This document shows, piece by piece, positions 39,840 to 49,593 of a DNA stretch of 64,000 bases. The translations under genes were made by a program, and so were the position numbers. The first letter of the stretch is position 1, and the number at the start of each line of letters is the position of its first letter. The DNA lies in the NCBI RefSeq assembly GCF_024713975.1, contig NC_091093.1, forward strand, positions 25,052,501 through 25,116,500. Direction: 5' to 3'. The notes under the pieces were generated by a model. That model searched no databases, was not told the DNA's origin, and saw only the letters and a list, made by a program, of their open reading frames with translations. The stretch comes from Paralichthys olivaceus (Eukaryota > Chordata > Actinopteri > Pleuronectiformes > Paralichthyidae).

Positions 39840-42800
39840 AAGTGAACGTGTGCGCGTGTGTGAAAAAGTATCTCGATCATCAGACTTGGTGGCAAATACT
39901 CCACCGTCCTCTGAGATTGTCACCTCTGTTTAACCTCTCACTCAGACTCCTGCCAGCACGTCATCTGCTCCTGTTTGTCATCGGCTGCGAACCGAAGACA
40001 GATTTGACAAATCAATAAAAGCAGTGGACGTCTCATCTGTTAATGTGCTACAGCTATTAGCAGATTAATTTGAGATATCAGAACATTTCAGTTCACTTTA
40101 TGATGCTCACAGGTGTTTATGGACCGAGCTCTGGTGCTTTTAAAATATTGGCCAATAACACATGGGATAGGGTTATGATGGATGAGGTATCTGCACATCA
40201 ACACCTCCACATTAACCATCTATCCTGTTGTCTCCCCATAAATTAATAATAAAACTTTGCACGTTTGAAGCGAACAAGATCATAATTTGTTCCCACAAAA
40301 TATTAACTTGTCATACAAGATTAAAAAATTGAATATTTTGGGACTTCGGTGTCTCCGTAAATTTGCTGTGTGCCTTAAGTCTGAAAGAAATCATGATTAC
40401 AAGAATTTCACCTTTAAAAAAACCTGGGTATTTAATATAATAACATTATAACTACAATGACTAAAAGTATAAGGACAATAAAATGCATTGTTAAAACATA
40501 AAAGTAATATTCTGTGATGTTAGACCTGATGATGTTTCCTCCTGTATTCATGTCTGCTGTCAAATAACGACACAAAGTCCCCCAAAATATAATGAAATTC
40601 AAAGTCAGTATATTAGAATAAACCGGGTAAATTGTATCGTTGGGTTGTAACATGACAGAACATCGTCATGTAAGAAACAGTTCACGTTAAAGCAAAGGCA
40701 GTGCCGTCAGAACTGAGATATCTGCTGTGCTCAGGCAGCAGCACAGCCAAGACGACCCCTTGATCTCAATCTGAACTCTGAAAATCATGAGCATCATGAC
40801 TGAAATATCCTGAGGATCTCAAGGTTTGGTTTACTGTTCAGTCTGAGTTCAGCCTCGTTAGGTCATCTATATTAAGTTACTCACCGTCTGCTGCCAAATC
40901 CTCACTGCAAAGGTTGTGAACTCGCAGGCATAAAAGTCCTGTTTTGTACATTTAAATGGTTCTGGCCAAAGCAACCTCATGCAGCTGCCATCTCATGATG
41001 AAATCCTTCTCTGTCAGATACCATGAAAATTAGCTTCACGTTACTCTGGATTTAGAGAAACATTATCGGCATGAAATGCATCATTTGTGGATGCGTGGAC
41101 CTGCGGTAATTTAAGGACAAACTAACAAATCAACAGGGAGGCAGAAACGTCAAGTTAATATTGAATGTTCTGCTCTGGGAGCTAAATCCGGAGTTATAAT
41201 AAATAATTCACGCTACACCTCGGAATGTGTTGCATTCTTACACACGTACACACAATCTCAAGTTTCTCTCCAAACTAAGTCTCATGATGCTAAATATGTT
41301 TACATTAATGCCGACACGCTTGCAAATAACCCACATGTCCTTGTTGCAGCTAATGACTTGAATCCTGCCTTTCTGTTCGTTCACCTTTTAATTATTGGAT
41401 TGTTTATTATCTCAGTGAGAAGTGGAACCTTGAACCAGAGCACATTTAATTTATCTGAATAAGTAGAGCTATAGATGACATTGTCCCAATGTTAGAAAAC
41501 CGCCCCAACGACTTTACTGATTTGTCTTGATTCATGTTTAATGTGTTGATTTAAAAAGTTCTGATGCTTGTACATTCACTGTTGATTGAGTTTCATTTTT
41601 CAGGAGTTCAGGAAAAGCAGTTTTCCTGAATTTAATCAATCAATCACGTCCAAACACTTTCACTGTCTGATTTAAAACCTGTGATTTAATAATTTCTCAT
41701 TTTCTTAAGCATGTGCTACTCTGAGTCTGAAACCCCTAATAATCTCTTTATTGCCCTTTAACCAGGACTTTTGAGTGCAGTGAAATAATATCTCTCCAAT
41801 GTATCTACTCATAAATACATAAAATGACCCATAATGCACTTCCGTCAAGAATCAGCCAACAAAGCATTGACTTACACAGTGTAAATCATGGGCTCCAGCG
41901 CTGTTACGCACACTTTCAAACTCTCATTATTATCCTTCCAGCACTTGACCTCAGTGAGGATCAGCGACTGATGTTAAGTTGTGATAACAGCTAAAACAGG
42001 TCACATCATTTCACCCGACATTCAGTTTTTTTGTTAAGATATTTGTCCTTTCATTAAATAAAAATGAACGAGAGGTCCTCTGTGAGTGACCACAGCAATT
42101 AGTTGCGGCGGTGGCGCCACTGTCTGCATGACTCCCGCTGATCCAGGATCAGCGAGGGACAGGCTCCATCACACTGGGTTCCCTTCCTCTTCCTTTGTTT
42201 TCATCCTGTTTCCTTCCTTGTTTTCTCAGATACTGTTCCGCCCAGTGGAAGTCTAAACAAAATACAATAATGTGACTGTAAACAAATGCACAAATATCAT
42301 GTCGTAAGACCTGGGCACTTACGAAATCAGGATGCGGTTTTATCAGGATCCAAGTGCAAGGATTTAGTGTGTGATTCTGATGAAGCACACAACATTTGGT
42401 ACTTTTTCATTTTCTAGAGTGAGCGGCTGATTCTGACAGAAACCAGATGGAATCTGAAAAAAGGAATATTAAGCATGGCAAGAAACTTCTGTGTCAGTAC
42501 ATACTTCTTGCTCTATGGCCATTTTGTGTTTATCTTGATTCAAACCAACATGTTTATATAAGATCTTAAATCCTATTCTCATATTCTGTCTTATTCTGAT
42601 ATCAAAATGTATTCTTGAATTAATTACCATGAATATTAGTGTATTTTAGCAAGTGTGTTTGATGGTTGATAGGAAAAATCGTAGACTGTAGATGGTCGAC
42701 ATGAGGGAAGCCAAAGCCAAAACGTCTTGATCGCCACCTGCTGGCTGGATGCAGTACAGGTCATACATCCTGCCTCCTTTTTATTCTTATCACACTTATA

Positions 42801-43019
42801 TATGTTCAAGTGCTCATGTTGCTTATAAGTTTGGTTTTAATTATTCAGTGCTATAAAAATTTAATGAAAGGTCATGATTGACAGCCGAGACTGATTCGTG
42901 ATTGGACATCGTTTGGATTGTGGGAGGAAGTGAAGACGTGTCTTTAAATACGGTCTGATACTAAATTGAGAGTAATGTATGTTGAACAATGTCCAGCGGC
43001 TCAGTTAGGCAGAGGGAAA

Positions 43020-43092
43020 TGATGATGATGACGATGACGATGACGATGATGATGATGATGATGACGATGATGATGATGATCATGATGATGAC
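43020..43092. repeat. (GATGAC/GATGAT)n trinucleotide-type repeat
   Basis: An ATGATG run with interspersed GACGAT units. On the minus strand it reads as CATCATCG, so it makes an artefactual poly-histidine frame. Confidence 0.95.
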
Positions 43093-44170
43093 ACATTACA
43101 TGTGTAAGAATGTGAAATACTAAACATGTGAGTCTGCATTCATGCACACAAACAGTCTGTCCATCTTGCAGCTGACGATGCAGCAGCCTGCAGTTAGTTA
43201 ACTTGGCTAATGCTTGCATTAACATTAATGAGGTTTTACACACTTTGCTATGCAGTTTTTCTCTCCAGCGTTGTGTTACTGCGTCGCCCTTTTCCACCAT
43301 TCCAAACCCATCCATCCCCACCCACCTCATGCTATTAGACATATAACGGAAGAAGAGATTAATGGTTAATTTCCAGGAAACTCCTGTGTTCTATCATAAA
43401 GTGCTTTCCATTAATTAGTGACTCTGTTTCTCTGAGAGGAGGGGGATAAGAGAAGAGTGATTAATGAGCTAACTGGAGCGGCCAGCGCCTCGCCTGGCCC
43501 CAGTGGTGAGCGTGAGAGTCGGACCCGCAAAGAGACAGAAACAAAATAAATACACAGCTTTTGGAAAAAAAAAAGAAAAGAAGTGCATGGAAATTCATTG
43601 AAAGGGGAGCTGAGTGCAGTTTCAAAGGGATGGTGCAGCATTAGAGCTGAACTTTGAGTGAGAGGGCAGAGCGAGGCTTGATTATGTTCTGTGTGGAGCC
43701 AGAAGTCCAGCAGACGGAGACGGGTGTGTGCTGAACTGAGAACTGTCGGCCTCTTCCTTTACCCTCATGTAAGGTTCATTCTGCAGAAGGTTGAGATGAG
43801 ATAGTGCAGTAACGGTTGGTATTAAGCAACATACGTGTGCGATGGCTTGATTCGGTAGAATATTTGCTCGTTGGGACGTCAAGAAAACACATGCAAATAG
43901 AAAACACGTGCTACAAATAGCAAAAACGACACTCGAGGGGAGGTGATGACCTTGTTGTAGTGAAGTGAATGTAGTCTGCTTAGCATAAAGACTGTAAACA
44001 GCTAACCTGCTATGCTCAGTCATTTATAAATAATGTTTTGCATCAGTAAACAAAGATGAAATATGCGTAAACTGTTAACCTGCGAGTGTTTGGAGAGATG
44101 TTTTGTTGGATGATAAGGTTTCCTGTCTTTATGCTAGGCTAAGCTAGCAAACTGCTTGCTATCATGTTAT

Positions 44171-44654
44171 ATTACAGGAACTGTTGACATTTTGAGAAAT
44201 AGGTTTGTCTGATTTCATGCAGAGAAGAGAGTAGTTGAGTGATAACACTCTCATTAGAGTTCAAATGTAAAGCTACAGTTCAATGGCAGAACCAGAGACC
44301 AAACCAAGATGGACGACGTGTCTCCACTTATATCCCAGACATGGACGCTGCCATCTTGAGCTTTGGTTCCGTGCACTCAACCAATCGCTGAAGAGTCACA
44401 GCTGTCAGTCAGGACGTTTCTCTCTATGTTTCAAGCATCAAACAAATTTAAAACCAATCTTACCATAAAAAAAGAACATATATATTTCAGTGGTTGTAAC
44501 AGTAGACTGAGCCCAGGCTACTTGCCTCCCCGTGCTTTTTGTTTTCAGCTAAGCTAACCAGCTGCTGGCTGTAGCTTCGTGTGACGATATAGGATTGATG
44601 GTCAACTTCTCGAGAAGGAAATATTTTCCAAGACTATTGAACTATTCCTTTAAG
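44171..44654. mobile_element. MITE family B copy, with internal dispersed-repeat sequence
   Basis: The left end GGAACTGTTGACATTTTGAG and the right end (ATTGAACTATTCC, complement GGAATAGTTCAAT) are imperfect inverted repeats. Near the right end are CAGCTAAGCTAACCAGCTGC and GCTGGCTGTAGCTTC, words common in dispersed fish repeats. The middle part (about 44283-44430) resembles the repeat also seen at 18770-18960 and 42690-42930 (AGATGG..ACG, CAGCTGTCAGTCAGGACGTTT), suggesting nesting. Confidence 0.55.
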
Positions 44655-45180
44655 TCAGGATCAGCTTTAAGCAGATACATATTTTGGCTGGCTAATGTTA
44701 CTGAGCCTTGGCAGTGTTTTTGTGCAGAGATTCCTATGGAGCTCAGATTAAGAGGGCAGCCTGGCCAGACATTATCTGCAGCACCCCTGTATGTTTTCAT
44801 AAGGGGGCCTCCCAGTCTCTCCAGTGCTGTCCCGTAAGTGGCTGGGAGTAGGCAGCAGGAGTGTTTGTGCGTGCATGAATGTTTATGTATGCATGTGTGT
44901 GTGAGTGCAGAGTAAACCTTGGTGGGGCAACACACTGTCTGCCACGTCTCTGGTCGAGAGCCATTAGGGGAGCAATGAAGCTGATGACATGTTGTTCCTG
45001 TGACAGGCCGCCTGACTCCTCTGTGCTGCCGCTGGGGCTGTGGGAGCCCACGGGTCTGCCGCTGGACAGACACAGAGACGCAGGGACGGCGTTTATTTTG
45101 GGAGGTGGTTTGGTGCCGGACACCCTGTCTACTCTCCCACCAACCTTTATACGCCACCACCCTCCTCTTCCCCCTCTCAC

Positions 45181-45181
<1 letters not shown>

Positions 45182-45251
<70 letters not shown>
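45182..45251. repeat. (CA)n microsatellite, about 70 bp
   Basis: A pure CA run. It produces long Thr-His or Cys-Val frames on both strands that have no protein-family resemblance. Confidence 0.97.
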
Positions 45252-45253
<2 letters not shown>

Positions 45254-45329
45254 TATCAACGACACACACACAATCAGGACACTTTTATCAGGCAACAACA
45301 GCAACTAATAGGCTGACAAGTATTGTGTT

Positions 45330-45693
45330 AAAGTTCCAATGTGTAAGATTTAGGTGAAAGGGGAGATTGTCAGAAATTAAATATATAATAAAATCATTGT
45401 GATGTATTCACTGGTGTTTAAATTCATCTAAATTGTACGAATTGTTGTTTTCTTATCCGTGAATGGGCCCTTTATATTGAAATACTTAATAATTACTTTC
45501 GGAGCGGGTCCTCTCTGTGGAGGCCACCATGTTTTTTACTGTCGTCCCAACTGGAGAAAGTAAACACCTTTGAGTTTGAAGTTTACCACAGGTTCTCTTT
45601 CGTGTTCGGAAGGGGGGGGTGAGGTGAGGGGTATTCAGCTGCAACATGCAACTTCACCACTAGATGTCACTAAATTCTACAAACTTAACCTTT
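45330..45693. mobile_element. MITE family A, copy 3 (reverse orientation)
   Basis: Begins AAAGTTCCAATGTGTAAGAT and ends TTAACCTTT. The internal CACCACTAGATGTCACTAAA is the complement of the corresponding part in copies 1 and 2. It contains GGCCACCATGTTTTT where copies 4 and 5 have GGCCGCCATG. Confidence 0.8.
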
Positions 45694-47355
45694 AAAGTGT
45701 CATATCTTACATATCTCATATCTTTTTTTCCACAGGTGAGCATATGTCATAGTGAAGACAAAATAATTATATTAGCCCGAGGAGCTGTACTGTGTAACTA
45801 TTAATCATAGACTGTATGTAAAGATGTCATACAAAAGTTAAGCCAAAGAGTCTTGATCACCCCCCCAGTGGGCAAGCCAGATATATTGGCTTCACTTTTG
45901 GGAGTATCAAGAAATTCAAAGAAGCCAGAGACTTTTATTGAACCTACAGCAGAACTTCCTCAAAAAACACATACTTGTCACAATGACCCACGGTTAAGAA
46001 TCCCTGGATTAAACAGGCTCACTGCATTTGAAATAGTTCAAACCAGTCCCACCTCGTGCATCTGAAAGAGTAAAGTACTGCTTATGTCATCAATATTAAT
46101 CTGTTACATAAAGTGTCAGGTTGAAGGAACCATTGTTCGAGGATGATTACTAGTTTAAAAACATTCAGCTGATATTTGTACTTTTATGCCTACTTGGGAT
46201 TTATGGAATGCAGGACTTTTACTTGTAATGTAATATTTTTTACTTCAGTATTTTTAAGCTGTGGTATCTGGACGTTCAGGCCACTTAAATAAAGAATGTG
46301 AACACTTCCTCCATGACTGACTTTGACAGCATGATGTGTAACTGAGCGTTGATGACTAGGAATGTGCACTACACCCATTTTGATTTATGTGTTTGACTCA
46401 GCTGATGTAATAGCCTTCTTCCTTTTCATTGATTTATTTAGTTTTTTTATATTAATAAGCTATGATGGTGATGAATAAACTACAGAGAACAACAACAGAA
46501 AACAGCTGACGGTGGATGATGATGTTATCGTTGTTGAACTCTGTTGAGTCTGTGAAGATACATGGTTGTGTGTTGTTGTAAACACATGCAAATCATGTTT
46601 CCTGCATCCCTGAATCCCAGTGGTGTTTTTTTTAAACACTGAACTGTGGACGAGGCTCTTTTCTCTCTTCCAAAACGTCTCTCTATTCCCTCTCTGCATC
46701 TGATTGAGTTACACAGGGGAACACATTTTGAACAGGTGCCCAGTGAACACCCCCCCCCCCCACACACACACACACTCCTCTTCTTCCTCAACTCTCTCCT
46801 CCTGTCATTGTAACGTGACTCCCCGATTCGTAAGCCAGCTCACATACCCCTGTGGAGTTTGGGCACACTGGTCCTGGGCATGCCACACACACCCAGGATT
46901 AACTCTCCTGATATGAGGTGTGAATCGCCATCCACCGAGAGCACCGTGCTAATCCCACGGCCACAACATCCACTTGAACCTACGCTTGTGGAGTTGTTAA
47001 AATGCCAGTCTCCAGCACTGGTGGAGGTGGTCACGTTGGCACAGAGATGAGATGCCACTGGGGGGGGGGATACCCTCGCCCCCTGTTTCCCCCCTTTTTA
47101 CCCGCATCTACGCCTTGTGCTCTTTGCTACTAATGTTCAGCTGGTCCCTCTCCTCAACTGCTCTCATGCTTGTACTTACTGAGCTGGTGACTTTAACCAT
47201 TATACAGCAGGGTGAAAAAAAATTTTTTTAATAGAATGTTCAGTTCCACAAAGTGAAGTTCTTCACTCGTGGGCCTAGACGGATAAATACATCAAGAAGA
47301 AGTGACTGAAGGTTTTGACAATATTTAAAATGTTGTTAAAACCATTTGTGCAATT

Positions 47356-47728
47356 AAAGGTCCAGTGTGTAAGATTTATGTGAAAGAGATCTATTGGCAG
47401 AAATGTAATGTAGAATAATCCTCATGATGTTTTCACTAGTGTGTTTCATCTAAATTGTATGACTTGTAGTTTTCTTTACACCAGAAAAGGCCCTTTATAT
47501 TTACATACTTTATATTTACATCGAGGGGACCCTCTCTACGGAGGCCGCCATGTTTTTCACAGGAGTCCAGACTGGACAAACTAAACACCTTTAGAGTTTT
47601 TATGACACCTGAATATACCACAGGTTCTTTTTCATGTTTGGAAGGGGAGGGGGAGGTGAGGGGTATCCAGCTGCAATTGCATGCAATTTCACCACTAGAT
47701 GTCACTAAATTCGACACACTGTACCTTT
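47356..47728. mobile_element. MITE family A, copy 4 (reverse orientation)
   Basis: Clean ends AAAGGTCCAGTGTGTAAGAT and ACACACTGTACCTTT. The interior carries CGAGGGGACCCTCTCTACGG, GCCGCCATGTTT and CACCACTAGATGTCACTAAA. It lies about 1.9 kb upstream of the smad6 start codon. Confidence 0.88.
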
Positions 47729-48008
47729 AAATAATATTGACATATTCAATGTTAGGATGATAATCAATATAATTTGCTTCAATTATATATTAGTATTGTG
47801 TTGTTTTTATTATATATTATATAAATGTGTCTTATTAATTTGTGCTTTATTGATTCATTAATTTATACTCTCAGTTTTGAGTTATTAAAAATAAGATGCT
47901 CCATAAAATCCTGCCTCATACATATATTATTATGTATAATGTATATACTAACAAAAATGATGTGATTATAATAGCAGCAAGAAGTTACAAAAAGTAAACT
48001 AAGTTAAA

Positions 48009-48009
<1 letters not shown>

Positions 48010-48049
<40 letters not shown>
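48010..48049. repeat. (AT)20 microsatellite
   Basis: A pure AT run of 40 bp in the distal smad6 upstream region. Confidence 0.95.
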
Positions 48050-48050
<1 letters not shown>

Positions 48051-48275
48051 CATAAAGTAATCAAAATTAATTGACATTACTTCCCAAACTACATAGATTG
48101 TTCATAGATATGTAAACACTGGTTCTGTCTTGTTTCCACTCGTGGTGATCAGTGGGGTTTTCAGTGGGATCTCCAGCCACAGCGGAACATTTCAGTTTGA
48201 GCAGAGCAGGATGTTGCGTCTTTAAGAGTTAAGAAACTTGAAACCGTGTTTGCGCAACAATCAGTGCGGCTCCCA

Positions 48276-48294
48276 GCCGCCAAAGTGTCTAGAC
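48276..48294. promoter_or_regulatory. smad6: Composite Smad-binding site upstream of smad6
   Basis: GCCGCC at 48276-48281 is followed after five bases (AAAGT) by the perfect 8-bp palindrome GTCTAGAC at 48287-48294. GTCTAGAC is the optimal Smad3/4 MH1 palindrome. GC-box-type GGCGCC/GCCGCC words five bases from a GTCT are the known architecture of BMP-responsive Smad1/5-Smad4 elements. The site lies 1.3 kb 5' of the smad6 ATG. Function is inferred. Confidence 0.5.
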
Positions 48295-48354
48295 TGGCAC
48301 ATGATGGCGGGAATCAACCAATGGCTCCAGAGCTTTCCTCTGGGCCCCGAGAGA

Positions 48355-48381
48355 GAGGGGGGGTGAGAGAGACAGAGAGAC

Positions 48382-48425
<44 letters not shown>

Positions 48426-48439
48426 GGGGGGGGGGGGGA
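48355..48439. repeat. GAGA tract followed by poly-G
   Basis: (GA)n from about 48366 to 48426 flanked by G-runs, ending in a run of about 15 G. Such a polypurine-polypyrimidine stretch can be nucleosome-poor and may form triplex or G-quadruplex structures. It sits in the distal smad6 promoter. Confidence 0.9.
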
Positions 48440-48964
48440 GTCAAGTCAGATGGAGTAACATGAGGTGCTGAGTTATGTGGCCTTCAAAATAAAAACCTTC
48501 TGTTCGCGTTTTAGTAAAAACTGATTTGATGCAGAAGCTTCTTTGACAGATGTGTAGTTAAATATATTGATTTATTTCCTTTTAAATAAAACACGTGTCC
48601 TGGGCAGAAAAGGACATTTGGGCTTAATGAACTTTGGTTTCAAAAGTATAAGAAAATATATGGACCGGTTCTTTCTGGGTTCTGATTATTTCTTCTTTGT
48701 TTTTCAAGTTTATAAACTTCTCAGGAAATTGTGGAGATACAGAAATTAATGTTTTTACTATGATCCATTAATTTGCAAAATAACACAATCAATCACATTA
48801 ATCTCCTGCAAAAGAATATTTATTTATATTTATATTATATATATTTATATGATTCTTATTATTATTATTATGACGTTTTCTCTCCAAAAAACAAATGCCC
48901 CGTGTGTTTCCCAGGAGTCTTATTTTGAAAAGCAGTCGACGCTGTGTTACTGTGTCTAACTTGA

Positions 48965-49021
48965 TGGTGGTGCGTGTGTGTTCGTGTGTGTGTGTGTGTG
49001 CGTGTGTGTGTGTGTGTGTGT
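48965..49021. repeat. (TG)n tract in smad6 promoter or leader
   Basis: An interrupted TG run (with TTCG and TGCG steps) about 570-630 bp upstream of the smad6 start codon. CpG-containing sequence begins immediately after it. Confidence 0.9.
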
Positions 49022-49049
49022 CTGCGGAGGACACAGAGGAGAGTAGAGT

Positions 49050-49593
49050 GACTCCAGCTCTGTCTCTAAAACAACTTCTCAGCTCGGGGGTTTTGGCACC
49101 GGAGTCCCCGACCACCTCCGCTTCATCCCCGAGCTCTGCAGCCGGAGCGTCGCTTCCACCAGCGGGCACACATCTCCGGGCTTTCAGCGGTGTGAGGATT
49201 TAATTTCTGGAGGTGAAGGAGGGATTTTACTCGCCGGGGAGTTCGCTCTGTAAAAGTTTCGGAGCTGAGTTTCTGATGCTCTTTGAACCGATCACGCGTC
49301 CTTGGAGCTCTGACGATGGTCGGTGGATCGTGTGCAGGATCTCCACAGTGTTGGGAGGTTGACGGCTCTGTGTCAGGTCACTGAGCGGTGGCTGAGTGGA
49401 GCCTTCTCCTTCATGACTGAATATTACCTTCTCATGCTGCAGGGGAGCCAGGACACGGTGACACCCGGCTGCGCATGCTGTGCGCACCGTGCACACACCA
49501 CTGGTCCTGCGCGACGAGTGTAAATCAGATGTGGCATCTTTCGAGACCCGGACGGGACCGACAGGACACATCCAAAACTGTCTAGGCTGTCGT
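49050..49593 (+). promoter_or_regulatory. smad6: smad6 CpG-rich promoter and 5' leader
   Basis: CpG-rich sequence rises sharply after the TG tract and continues through exon 1. The transcription start is not identifiable, but the leader is probably several hundred bases. It contains upstream ATGs, including an in-frame one at 49480 with no stop before the accepted start at 49594. Vertebrate SMAD6 has a long GC-rich leader. Confidence 0.5.

Larger units (their letters stand above)
36979..48250. other. Gene-poor interval upstream of smad6
   Basis: About 11 kb in which I recognise no coding exon on either strand. Long apparent frames at about 44640-45320 are created by a CA microsatellite. Contents: microsatellites at 39761, 43020, 45182 and 48010; MITE A copies at 45330 and 47356; another MITE at about 44171-44654; and dispersed-repeat fragments at about 42690-42930 and 45806-45895. 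38900-39470 and 44990-45140 are comparatively repeat-free and base-balanced and would be the first places to look for conserved enhancers. Confidence 0.5.

Noticed and set aside
43020-43342. A histidine-rich protein on the minus strand
   Set aside because: The His run is the translation of the GAT/GAC trinucleotide repeat.
44642-45316. Long open frames on both strands (up to about 220 codons)
   Set aside because: They are carried by the CA microsatellite at 45182-45251, have no splice or family support, and overlap one another on opposite strands.
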